Assembly (NCBI RefSeq): GCF_014287475.1
Contig: NZ_JACOPF010000001.1
Coordinates: forward strand, 248,001 to 312,000
Length of the DNA stretch: 64,000 nucleotides
Reading direction: 5' to 3'
Source of the DNA: Mediterraneibacter hominis
GTDB lineage: Bacteria > Bacillota > Clostridia > Lachnospirales > Lachnospiraceae
This document shows, in pieces, positions 40,864 to 49,141 of the stretch. The notes under the pieces are model-generated. The model was given only the letters and a program-made list of their open reading frames with translations. It searched no databases and had not been told where the DNA came from. A program made the translations under genes and the position numbers. Every line of letters begins with the position of its first letter. The stretch's first letter is position 1.

Positions 40864-42474
40864 ATGAAACTGAACTTTATAGGAGCAGCCCACGAAGTGA
40901 CAGGCAGCTGTCATCTGCTTGAGGCGGCAGGGAAACATATTCTGATCGACTGCGGAATGGAGCAGGGCCCAGATTTGTATGAAAATCCCGGACTTCCTCT
41001 TGCAGCGGCAGAGGTTGACTATGTCCTTTTGACACACGCACATATCGATCATTCCGGCATGCTGCCTAAACTCGTAAAGGATGGATTTAAAGGGCAGATT
41101 ATGACAACGTTTGCGACGGCAGATCTCTGCAATATTATGCTTCGGGACAGTGCGCATATTCAGGAATTTGAGGCAGAATGGCGCAATAGAAAAGGAAAGC
41201 GTTCTGGAGCTCCCCTCTATGAACCGATTTATGACATGCAGGATGCGCTCGATGCAATTGAGCTGCTTGTTCCCTGCCAATATGGAGAACGGATTACTAT
41301 CTGCGAAGGAATACAGATTCGCTTTACAGATGTAGGACATCTGCTTGGATCGGCAAGTATCGAAGTGTGGGTGACAGAGGAAAATGTCACAAAGAAAATT
41401 GTTTTTTCCGGAGATGTAGGGAATACGAACCAGCCGATTATCAAAGATCCTACTTATACGGAGACAGCCGATTATATCGTGATCGAATCCACCTATGGCA
41501 ATCGGGTGCATACGACGGAAAAGATTGACTATGTGGGAGATTTTACGCAGATATTAAAAGAGACATTTAAAAAAGGCGGAAATGTGGTGATCCCGTCTTT
41601 CGCTGTGGGAAGAACACAGGAGATATTGTATTTTATCAGGGAAATCAAAGAAAAGAATTTATTAAGTGAGTTTCCGGATTTTGAAGTGTATCTGGACAGT
41701 CCTCTTGCAATTGAGGCAACAAAGGTGTTTACAAAAAATATGAGAGACTGCTTTGATACAGAGGCAATGGAGTTGGTCAATGCGGGTATCAATCCGCTTG
41801 TATTTCCAGGACTGAAGGTTTCTACCACGAGTGATGACTCTAAGCTGATTAATTTTATTGAAAAGCCAAAGGTTATTGTATCCGCATCGGGAATGTGTGA
41901 TGCAGGCAGAATTCGCCATCACCTAAAGCACAATCTATGGCGTCCGGAATGTACCGTACTGTTTGTGGGCTATCAGGCAGATGGAACATTAGGGCGCAGA
42001 CTGCTGGGCGGAGAGAAGAAGGTAAAACTTTTCGGAGAAGAAATTGAGGTACGGGCGAGGATAGAAAGTCTTCATGGGGTGAGTGGACATGCGGATAAAG
42101 AGGGGCTTCTTGCCTGGCTGAAGGGCTTTAGAAGTCCGATTGAGAGAGTGTTTGTTGTCCATGGAGAGGATGAGGTGACCGAAGAGTTTGCCAGAACGAT
42201 AGAAGAGAACCTGCAAGTAAAAGCCTGGGCTCCGTATCCGTGCGGACAGGTGGATCTGCTGAGCAATGAAATACTGGCTGAAGGGGTTCGGATTCCTGTC
42301 AAAGCAAAGAAAGCTGTTCAGAAAAAAGCAGATTCTGCATATGAACGTCTTATGAGGGCAGGTCGTTATCTTCTGGATGTCATCACAAGAAACGAGGGTA
42401 TGTCTAATAAAGATAAAGCAAAATTTGAAAGTCAAATACAGAATCTGGCAGAAAAATGGGATAAAATCGAATAA
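40864..42474 (+). CDS. beta-CASP metallo-beta-lactamase-fold RNase/hydrolase
   Basis: 536 aa from the ATG at 40864 (GGTGAAG upstream; an in-frame TTG at 40852 is a weaker option). The metallo-beta-lactamase domain has HAHIDHSG (about 59-66) with the HxHxDH metal ligands, DVGHLLGSAS and FSGDVGNTNQP. A beta-CASP insert (NVVIPSFAVGRTQEIL) and the RMMBL tail (HGVSGHADKEGLLAWLKGF, VHGE) follow. This is the CPSF73-like/YSH1 type (COG1236), distinct from RNase J. The last 80 residues are a Lys-rich helical extension. It sits between sigE and sigG. Confidence 0.9.
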   Translation: MKLNFIGAAHEVTGSCHLLEAAGKHILIDCGMEQGPDLYENPGLPLAAAEVDYVLLTHAHIDHSGMLPKLVKDGFKGQIMTTFATADLCNIMLRDSAHIQEFEAEWRNRKGKRSGAPLYEPIYDMQDALDAIELLVPCQYGERITICEGIQIRFTDVGHLLGSASIEVWVTEENVTKKIVFSGDVGNTNQPIIKDPTYTETADYIVIESTYGNRVHTTEKIDYVGDFTQILKETFKKGGNVVIPSFAVGRTQEILYFIREIKEKNLLSEFPDFEVYLDSPLAIEATKVFTKNMRDCFDTEAMELVNAGINPLVFPGLKVSTTSDDSKLINFIEKPKVIVSASGMCDAGRIRHHLKHNLWRPECTVLFVGYQADGTLGRRLLGGEKKVKLFGEEIEVRARIESLHGVSGHADKEGLLAWLKGFRSPIERVFVVHGEDEVTEEFARTIEENLQVKAWAPYPCGQVDLLSNEILAEGVRIPVKAKKAVQKKADSAYERLMRAGRYLLDVITRNEGMSNKDKAKFESQIQNLAEKWDKIE

Positions 42475-42506
42475 AACATAGATAGAACGCCTGGTTGGAG
42501 GCACAG

Positions 42507-42577
42507 ACGGTCTGTAGTCTATACTACAGGAAAGATGGGATTTCCTGTTTGTACAGAATACAGACCGTAATTTTTTG
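42507..42577 (+). terminator. terminator between the beta-CASP gene and sigG
   Basis: ACGGTCTGTA (42507-42516) pairs perfectly with TACAGACCGT (42559-42568), followed by AATTTTTT. An inner palindrome TGTAGT-N4-ACTACA (42513-42528) and an ACAGGAAA/TTTCCTGT pair lie within, so alternative folds are possible. Confidence 0.75.
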
Positions 42578-42624
42578 TCAAGGGCTAAAAGTTTATAAAA
42601 TTTTCTTCCTTACCGCATATCTTG

Positions 42625-42655
42625 TGCCTACTGTGAGAATCATTTTATTAGAAAA
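42625..42655 (+). promoter_or_regulatory. weak candidate sigma-F promoter for sigG
   Basis: GCATA followed about 15 bases later by GAGAATCATT partly fits the sigma-F pattern (GYATA, then GG-type -10). Two -10 positions do not match. It is supported mainly by the terminator just upstream, which implies sigG has its own promoter. Confidence 0.3.
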
Positions 42656-42677
42656 TGTTTCTAGGAGGATTCTTGAA

Positions 42678-43460
42678 ATGGCGTTAAATAAGGTAGAATT
42701 ATGTGGAGTGAATACGGCGAAGCTGCCTCTTTTAAAGGAGGAAGAAAAGGAGGCACTCTTTGTGCGTATCAAGGAAGGGGATGAACAGGCGCGGGAGGAA
42801 TATATTAAGGGAAATTTAAGGCTGGTTTTAAGCGTTATCAAAAGATTTGCGGCAAGCAATGAAAATGCGGATGATTTATTTCAGATTGGCTGTGTCGGCC
42901 TTATGAAAGCAGTCGATCATTTTGATCCGGAACGGATGGTAAAGTTTTCGACTTATGCAGTGCCAATGATTATAGGGGAGATTCGCCGCTATTTAAGAGA
43001 TAATAATTCTATCCGCGTAAGCCGTTCTCTTCGGGATACAGCCTATAAGGCGATCTATGCAAAGGAAGGGTATATCAAAAAGCATCTGAAGGAACCAACA
43101 GTGCAGGAAATTGCGGATGAGATAGGGATATCCAAAGAAGACATTGTATTTGCTTTAGACGCAATTCAGATGCCTATGAGCCTGCAGGAACCGGTATACA
43201 GCGACGGCGGGGATACATTGTACGTGATGGATCAGGTAAGCGATAAGAAAAACAAAGAAGAAAACTGGATTGAGGAATTATCCTTGGAGGCTGCGATGGA
43301 GAGACTGAATGAAAGAGAACGGTATATTATTACACTGCGCTTTTTTGAAGGAAAAACACAGATGGAAGTGGCAGAGGAAATTAAAATTTCACAAGCACAG
43401 GTGAGCCGACTGGAAAAAAATGCATTAAAAGTAATGCGGCAGTATCTGCTCGGAGAATAA
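42678..43460 (+). CDS. sigG: RNA polymerase sporulation sigma factor sigma-G
   Basis: 260 aa from the ATG at 42678 (TAGGAGG nine bases upstream), the normal length. The family start MALNKVELCGVNTAKLPLL is diagnostic. Region 2: NLRLVLSVIKRF, NADDLFQIGCVGLMKAVDHFD; region 3: LRDTAYKAIYAKEGYIKKH; region 4: EISQAQVSRLEKNAL-type helix-turn-helix. It runs late forespore transcription. The long 5' open frame before the ATG is not coding. Confidence 0.97.
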   Translation: MALNKVELCGVNTAKLPLLKEEEKEALFVRIKEGDEQAREEYIKGNLRLVLSVIKRFAASNENADDLFQIGCVGLMKAVDHFDPERMVKFSTYAVPMIIGEIRRYLRDNNSIRVSRSLRDTAYKAIYAKEGYIKKHLKEPTVQEIADEIGISKEDIVFALDAIQMPMSLQEPVYSDGGDTLYVMDQVSDKKNKEENWIEELSLEAAMERLNERERYIITLRFFEGKTQMEVAEEIKISQAQVSRLEKNALKVMRQYLLGE

Positions 43461-43568
43461 TGCCGATATTGAAAAAATGCTCTGTTTTTAGTTGAAATTT
43501 CCAGAACTTCATACTATGATATTCATAGATTGTCAGCAAGGCAAAAAGGAAGGGATGAAAAAGGGAAG

Positions 43569-44246
43569 ATGTACAAGGCTTGTATTTTTGATTTGGATGG
43601 GACACTGGCGGACACTTTAGAATCACTGGTTTTTTCGGTAAATCAGACATTACAGGAGATGGGGCTTCCTTTCATTACAGAGGAGCAGTGCAGAAGATTT
43701 GTGGGAAATGGGGCAAGAGTACTGATAGAGAAGGCACTCTTAACAAGCGGTGAAGACGCCAAAAGCCGTCTTGAGGAAGGGATGGAACGGTATAGACGTA
43801 TATTTGACGCAAACTGCACATATCATGTAATACCTTATGAAGGGATAGAAACACTTCTCGATGTGCTCAAGAAACGAGGAATGAAGCTTGCTGTACTGTC
43901 AAACAAACCGGATGCCCAGGCAGTAAAGGTGGCAGAGGAAGTATTTGGAAGAGGAAGGTTTGACCAGATTCAGGGTCAGAAAGAAGGTGTACCCAGAAAA
44001 CCAGACCCTTCTGCAGCGCTTGCGATTGCAAAAAGTCTGGGAGCCACAGTGGAGGAAACGATCTATATCGGTGACTCAGAGGTGGACATTGCTACAGGAA
44101 GGGCGGCAAAAATGCTGACGATAGGCGTGGCATGGGGCTTTAGAGGAGCCAAAGAGCTAAAGGAAGCAGGCGCCGGATATATTGTCGGTTCCCCGGACGA
44201 AATCATAAAGCTGATAGAGAAAAAGGAGGAAAATGGACATGAATGA
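43569..44246 (+). CDS. HAD-family hydrolase, phosphoglycolate-phosphatase-like
   Basis: 225 aa from the ATG at 43569. HAD motif I is DLDGTLADT (about 8-16) with the nucleophile Asp; motif II is LAVLSNKPD; the Lys and motif IV are in RKPDPSAAL and YIGDSEVDIATGRAA. The helical cap (SLVFSVNQTLQEMGLPFI) is of the Gph/PpaX type. Substrate is uncertain: phosphoglycolate, pyrophosphate or sugar phosphates are all possible. It overlaps the next small gene by eight bases. Confidence 0.88.
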   Translation: MYKACIFDLDGTLADTLESLVFSVNQTLQEMGLPFITEEQCRRFVGNGARVLIEKALLTSGEDAKSRLEEGMERYRRIFDANCTYHVIPYEGIETLLDVLKKRGMKLAVLSNKPDAQAVKVAEEVFGRGRFDQIQGQKEGVPRKPDPSAALAIAKSLGATVEETIYIGDSEVDIATGRAAKMLTIGVAWGFRGAKELKEAGAGYIVGSPDEIIKLIEKKEENGHE

Positions 44247-44502
44247 GTATGATGAAGAATGTTTACTTACTTTTCTGAAGAACCAATCTCAGTTGTTTGA
44301 TGAACCGGTCGCGGAGACACTGGAAGAGGCAGAAGCATTTCTGGAGGACTGTATGGCGGTTGTTGTAGAATCGCTGGATGAAGTGAAGGAATATTTTGAG
44401 GAGATCGGAGCAGATGTAGAAGAGATGTCGAAAGAGGAACTGGAAGAAGCTTCGGAAGTATTCGTTCTTCCCAATGGAAAATACCTGATTGTAGAAGGGT
44501 GA
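44239..44502 (+). CDS. small acidic protein of unknown function
   Basis: 87 aa from the second ATG (44239), because AAGGAGGA (44223-44230) is eight bases from it but only two from the ATG at 44233. The protein is strongly acidic, with many Glu residues, apparently helical, and ends VFVLPNGKYLIVEG as a short beta hairpin. No signal peptide or membrane segment. Translationally coupled to the HAD gene. I recognise no family. Confidence 0.7.
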   Translation: MNEYDEECLLTFLKNQSQLFDEPVAETLEEAEAFLEDCMAVVVESLDEVKEYFEEIGADVEEMSKEELEEASEVFVLPNGKYLIVEG

Positions 44503-44506
44503 AAAG

Positions 44507-44536
44507 AAAGCCGCAGTTATTCGACTGCGGCTTTTT
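44507..44536. terminator. bidirectional terminator between convergent genes
   Basis: AAAGCCGCAGT (44507-44517) pairs perfectly with ACTGCGGCTTT (44524-44534), with T runs on both strands. The loop contains the stop codon of the minus-strand gene. Confidence 0.9.
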
Positions 44537-44948
44537 CAACGGCTTCCTTGATTGCATCCAGGATAACCTGTGATGTATAAGGGGTATCCTCAGAGAGTGC
44601 AATTTCTTCTAAGGACTGGGTATCATAGATTTGTTCCGCAATATCTTCTATGGCGGGCTGGATGAGTGGAAACATCGTTGCCATTGCTTCATCCAGATTA
44701 GAGAACCGGATGGAGTTGATTCGGGATTCATCTACGGATACCTCTACCTCCAGGTTTGTGTTATTTAATGTAAGGGAAGAAGTATAGATACCCGGAGTAT
44801 ATTTTTTCGTATCTGCATTTTTCCCGTTTCCGTCCGGTTTGAACATTACTACAAGCAGGACGATCAAAAGAATGGCAAGCGCTGCAAAAACAGCAGTGTA
44901 GATAATTTCTTTCATATGCAGGACGACAATTTTTGTTTTGGAACCCAT
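44517..44948 (-). CDS. membrane-anchored FMN-binding-domain-like protein
   Basis: 143 aa from the ATG at 44948 (GGGAGG upstream). One N-terminal membrane helix (about 13-35) puts the rest outside. The external part follows the FMN_bind plan: KKYTPGIYTSSLTLNNTNLEVEVSVDESRINSIRF, then EDIAEQIYDTQSLEEIALSEDTPYTSQVILDAIKEAVEKA. In active members the last segment carries an SGAT-type flavinylation motif; here it reads SEDTPYTS, so covalent FMN attachment is doubtful. Single gene, convergent with the preceding pair. Confidence 0.68.
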   Translation of the reverse strand: MGSKTKIVVLHMKEIIYTAVFAALAILLIVLLVVMFKPDGNGKNADTKKYTPGIYTSSLTLNNTNLEVEVSVDESRINSIRFSNLDEAMATMFPLIQPAIEDIAEQIYDTQSLEEIALSEDTPYTSQVILDAIKEAVEKAAVE

Positions 44949-45071
44949 AGAGTAACCTCCCAATGTATTTTTTATAAGTGTATGACACGGATAGGAAAAA
45001 TATTCGTATCTTTGCGTGACAAACAAAGAGTCATCCTGTAAAATGAATACGTGAAGTGAGAGGTGAAAGAT

Positions 45072-45650
45072 ATGTTTATTATAGCAGGATTAGGAAATCC
45101 GACGCGGGACTATGAAGGGACCAGGCATAATGCTGGATTTGAAGTAATAGATGCGTTGGCGGAAAAATATAATATAGCAGTAGATACAAAAAAGCACAGG
45201 GCATATATTGGAAAGGGAATGATTGCCGGTCAAAAAGTGATATTGGCAAAGCCACAGACATACATGAATTTGAGTGGAGAGAGTATAAAAAGTCTGGTGG
45301 ATTACTATAAGATAGATACGGTCTCTAATTTGCTTGTCATCTATGATGATATCAGCCTGAACCCAGGGCAGATTCGAATCCGGGAAAAGGGAAGCGCCGG
45401 AGGGCACAACGGAATCAAGAATATTATTGCCCATCTGGGAAACCAGGTGTTTTTGCGGATAAAAGTCGGAGTCGGACAAAAACCTCCGAAACAGGATTTA
45501 GCGGATTATGTACTAGGACATTTTACAAAAAATGAGGAAGAAAAAATGCAGGAGGGATATGCGCACGCGGTTATAGCCGCGGAACGGATTCTCTCTGGAG
45601 AGATAACGTCGGCGATGAATGAATTTAATCGAAAAAAGAAGGATGAATAG
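45072..45650 (+). CDS. pth: peptidyl-tRNA hydrolase
   Basis: 192 aa from the ATG at 45072 (AGAGGTG upstream). Family features: MFIIAGLGNPTRDYEGTRHNAGFEVID with the catalytic His about residue 20, KPQTYMNLSGESIKSLVDYYKI, VIYDDISLNPGQIRIREKGSAGGHNGIKNII. It frees tRNA from stalled peptidyl-tRNA. It lies five bases upstream of mfd, the usual Firmicutes pairing. Confidence 0.97.
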   Translation: MFIIAGLGNPTRDYEGTRHNAGFEVIDALAEKYNIAVDTKKHRAYIGKGMIAGQKVILAKPQTYMNLSGESIKSLVDYYKIDTVSNLLVIYDDISLNPGQIRIREKGSAGGHNGIKNIIAHLGNQVFLRIKVGVGQKPPKQDLADYVLGHFTKNEEEKMQEGYAHAVIAAERILSGEITSAMNEFNRKKKDE

Positions 45651-45655
45651 AGGAT

Positions 45656-48600
45656 ATGCAGGCTTTTTTGGCGCCGCTTAATGAACTCGCGGATTATCAG
45701 GAAATAAGAAAAGAGCGAAAAAAAGAAGCAGGATTTGTGCAGATTTCGGGGTGTGTAAAATCGCAGAAAACCCATCTGATGTATGCACTCAGCGATGGTT
45801 TTGAATACAAAATCATCGCCTTTTCCAGTGAAGAAAAAGCAAAAGAAGCGTATGAAGAATACCGTTTCTTGGACGAAAATGTATTTTTGTATCCGGCAAA
45901 GGATTTATTATTTTACCAGGCAGATATTCAGGGAAGTCTTTTGGTAAGCAGGAGGATGGAAGTAATCCGTGCTATTGTGGAAAAGGAAATGTCCCAATCT
46001 ATCACAGTGATTACAACAATAGATGCGTTTTTAGATGGATTGCCTTCTCCGGATGAAATTTTAAAGAGGAGAATCTGTATATCCAATGCGGATTCTGTAG
46101 ACTTTACAGCGCTTCAAAAAAGACTTTCCCAGCTTGGGTATGAACGGGAAGAACAGATACAGGGGCCAGGACAGTTTGCAGTGCGGGGAGGAATCTTAGA
46201 TGTCTATCCCTTGACAGAGGAATTGCCTGTGCGGATTGAATTATGGGGAGATGAAATTGATTCTATTCGTACCTTCGATGTGGAGAGTCAGCGTTCCGTA
46301 GAGAATTTAGAACGGATTGTAATATATCCGGCGAAAGAAAAAGAAGAAAAAGGAAGAAATGTTTCCTTTTTGGAGTATTTTCCGAAGAAAGACAGCCTGT
46401 TATTTTTAGACGAGCCGATCCGCCTGACAGAGCGTGCCAAGGAAGTAGAGGCGGAATATCTGCATAGCAGAGAAAAACGGGAGACGGCGGGAATAGATGA
46501 GGATGGAGAGGATCTCACTGTATATCCAGTCAAAAGGATTGCAGAGGAGATGAATGAGTATTTTGGAATCGCCCTTACTATGCTGGAATCAAAATGCGGC
46601 TCTTTTAAAGTACACAGCACTTTTAGCATGCAGACAAAGGGAGTGAACCCATACAACAATAGCTTTGAATTACTGACCCGAGATTTGAAAAGGCTGAAAA
46701 GCGCGGGGTACCGAGTTGTTCTTCTCTCTGGCTCCAGAACGAGAGCAAAAAGGCTCGCGGAGGATCTGCGCGATTATGATTTGAGCAGTTTTTATAGTGA
46801 AGATATGCAGAGGAAAGTAAAACCCGGCGAAATTATGGCTGCGTATGGTCATGTGGCAGAAGGATACGAGTATCCCATGCTGAAATTCATGGTGATTTCA
46901 GAAACGGATATATTCGGGAAAAAGAAGAAAAAGAAAAAACGGCGTGCTTATGAAGGCCAGAAAATCCAGAATTTTTCCGAGTTAAAAGTGGGGGATTATG
47001 TAGTCCATGAAAATCATGGCCTGGGTATCTATCAGGGAATTGAAAAAATTGAAATAGACAAAGTGACAAAAGATTATATGAAAATTTCTTATGCAGATGG
47101 AGGAAGTTTATATATTCTGGCGACACAGTTAGATTTAATTCAAAAATACGCAGGAGCAGACGCTAAGAAGCCTAAATTGAATAAGCTTGGCACCAGCCAG
47201 TGGGCGAAAACAAAGAAACAGGTAAGAGGGGCAGTACAGGAGGTTGCAAAGGACTTAGTAGAGCTGTATGCAAAAAGGCAGCAGTCCAAAGGGTATGCCT
47301 ATGAGCAGGATACAGTGTGGCAGAAGGAGTTTGAAGAGATGTTTCCTTTTGAGGAGACAGAGGATCAGATTCATGCCATTGAAGATACAAAGCGGGATAT
47401 GGAAAGTGCGAAAATTATGGACCGCCTTATCTGCGGGGATGTAGGATATGGGAAAACGGAGATTGCCATACGCGCGGCGTTTAAAGCTGTACAGGAAGGC
47501 CGGCAGGTAGTCTATTTAGTGCCTACAACGATTCTTGCACAGCAGCATTACAATACCTTTGTGCAGCGGATGAAAGATTTCCCTGTGCGTATTGACCTGC
47601 TTTGCAGATTTCGGACATCACTGCAGCAGAAAAAGACGGTGGAGGATTTGAAAAAGGGGCTGGTAGATATTGTGATTGGTACTCATAGAGTACTGTCAAA
47701 AGACGTACAATATAAAAATTTAGGGCTCCTTGTGATCGACGAAGAGCAGCGCTTTGGAGTTACGCATAAGGAAAAGATTAAGAAATTAAAAGAGAATGTA
47801 GATGTTTTGACACTGACTGCCACTCCAATCCCGCGTACACTCCATATGAGCCTGATAGGAATCAGAGATATGAGTGTACTTGAGGAAGCGCCTATGGATC
47901 GGATGCCGATTCAGACATATGTGATGGAATACAATGACGAGATGGTGCGCGAGGCGATTGTAAGAGAGCTTTCAAGAAACGGACAGGTATACTATGTATA
48001 TAATCGGGTGACAGATATTGCTGATATAACAGGAAGGATACAAAGACTAGTACCTGAGGCAAATGTTTCTTTTGCACATGGACAGATGAATGAGCGCCAG
48101 CTGGAAAATATTATGTATGATTTTATCAATGGGGACATTGATGTTCTGGTGTGTACAACCATCATTGAGACAGGTATGGATATATCCAATGCAAACACTA
48201 TGATTATCCATGACGCAGACCGTCTGGGACTTTCCCAGTTATATCAGCTTAGAGGCAGAGTAGGAAGATCGAATCGCATGGCATATGCATTTTTGCTGTA
48301 CCGCAGAGACAGACTTTTAAAGGAGGTAGCGGAGAAACGCCTGGCGGCGATAAGAGAATTTACAGATCTGGGCTCTGGGTTCAAAATCGCTATGCGGGAT
48401 CTGGAAATAAGAGGCGCAGGAAACCTGCTCGGAGAGGCGCAGCACGGGCATATGGCGGCAGTGGGATATGATTTATACTGCAAAATGCTTGGAGAAGCAG
48501 TAAGGCGGTTAAAAGGAGAATCGGAAGAAGAAATATTTACTACAACAATGGATTTAAATGTAGATGCCTACATTCCAGAGACATATATTCCAAATGAATA

Positions 48601-49003
48601 TCAGAAGCTTGATATTTATAAACGGATTGCCGGAATTGAAAGTGAAGAAGAATTAGAGGATATGACGGAAGAACTGATAGACCGGTTTGGAGATATTCCA
48701 AAGAGAGTGGAGCAGCTTCTTTGTATCGCCCGCTTAAAAGCACTGGCACATTCCTGTTATGTGACTGCAGTGGAACAAAAAGGCAGCGAACTGAAAATTA
48801 CGATGTATGAGAAGGCACGTCTGGAGCCACAGAAAATACCAGAGCTTTTGGAAGCGTATGCGGGAAGCCTGACATTTAAAAATGAAGAGCCTCCGTATTT
48901 TCTTTATCAGAGGAAGGGGAAAAATATCCAGAAGAAACAGGAAGATATACTGAAAGTAACAGAAAAGCTTCTGCTGGATATGGAGCGCTTAAAAGCGGGC
49001 TGA
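45656..49003 (+). CDS. mfd: transcription-repair coupling factor Mfd
   Basis: 1115 aa. UvrB-like N-terminal modules (about 1-320) lead to the RNA-polymerase-interacting domain (GDYVVHENHGLGIYQGIEKI, about 443-462), the translocase motor with Walker A GDVGYGKTE (about 594), DEEQRFGV (about 695) and TATPIPRTL, a RecG-like helicase half with QLRGRVGRSNR, and the C-terminal TRCF domain. It removes stalled RNA polymerase and recruits UvrA. The stop codon is part of an 18-base stretch identical to the end of the repeat at 50265-50371. Confidence 0.97.
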   Translation: MQAFLAPLNELADYQEIRKERKKEAGFVQISGCVKSQKTHLMYALSDGFEYKIIAFSSEEKAKEAYEEYRFLDENVFLYPAKDLLFYQADIQGSLLVSRRMEVIRAIVEKEMSQSITVITTIDAFLDGLPSPDEILKRRICISNADSVDFTALQKRLSQLGYEREEQIQGPGQFAVRGGILDVYPLTEELPVRIELWGDEIDSIRTFDVESQRSVENLERIVIYPAKEKEEKGRNVSFLEYFPKKDSLLFLDEPIRLTERAKEVEAEYLHSREKRETAGIDEDGEDLTVYPVKRIAEEMNEYFGIALTMLESKCGSFKVHSTFSMQTKGVNPYNNSFELLTRDLKRLKSAGYRVVLLSGSRTRAKRLAEDLRDYDLSSFYSEDMQRKVKPGEIMAAYGHVAEGYEYPMLKFMVISETDIFGKKKKKKKRRAYEGQKIQNFSELKVGDYVVHENHGLGIYQGIEKIEIDKVTKDYMKISYADGGSLYILATQLDLIQKYAGADAKKPKLNKLGTSQWAKTKKQVRGAVQEVAKDLVELYAKRQQSKGYAYEQDTVWQKEFEEMFPFEETEDQIHAIEDTKRDMESAKIMDRLICGDVGYGKTEIAIRAAFKAVQEGRQVVYLVPTTILAQQHYNTFVQRMKDFPVRIDLLCRFRTSLQQKKTVEDLKKGLVDIVIGTHRVLSKDVQYKNLGLLVIDEEQRFGVTHKEKIKKLKENVDVLTLTATPIPRTLHMSLIGIRDMSVLEEAPMDRMPIQTYVMEYNDEMVREAIVRELSRNGQVYYVYNRVTDIADITGRIQRLVPEANVSFAHGQMNERQLENIMYDFINGDIDVLVCTTIIETGMDISNANTMIIHDADRLGLSQLYQLRGRVGRSNRMAYAFLLYRRDRLLKEVAEKRLAAIREFTDLGSGFKIAMRDLEIRGAGNLLGEAQHGHMAAVGYDLYCKMLGEAVRRLKGESEEEIFTTTMDLNVDAYIPETYIPNEYQKLDIYKRIAGIESEEELEDMTEELIDRFGDIPKRVEQLLCIARLKALAHSCYVTAVEQKGSELKITMYEKARLEPQKIPELLEAYAGSLTFKNEEPPYFLYQRKGKNIQKKQEDILKVTEKLLLDMERLKAG

Positions 49004-49012
49004 ACTGTTACA
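48995..49012. repeat. half copy of the GTAACAGTTCAGCC-end repeat, overlapping the mfd stop
   Basis: GCGGGCTGAACTGTTACA here is identical to 50355-50372, the right end of the full element at 50265-50371. It encodes the last two residues and the TGA of mfd. No matching left end was found inside mfd. Twelve bases starting in its edge (CAAAATTTCAGA, 49011-49022) are repeated directly at 49034-49045. Confidence 0.7.
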
Positions 49013-49050
49013 AAATTTCAGACAGATGGCAGGCAAAATTTCAGAAGGGG

Positions 49051-49079
49051 TTGTCTGTCTGTAAAAAACAGGGTATAAT
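49051..49079 (+). promoter_or_regulatory. promoter of the foldase gene
   Basis: TTGTCT (49051-49056), a 17-base spacer and a perfect TATAAT (49074-49079), 62 bases before the ATG at 49142. Confidence 0.7.
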
Positions 49080-49141
49080 ATATAAGTTATTCGGGGTACT
49101 CGATAGAATTTTGCCCGAAGAAATCTACTTAGGAGGATAGT

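Noticed and set aside
42495..42677. Long N-terminal extension of sigG
   Set aside because: It covers a terminator hairpin; the ATG at 42678 has TAGGAGG and matches the family start.
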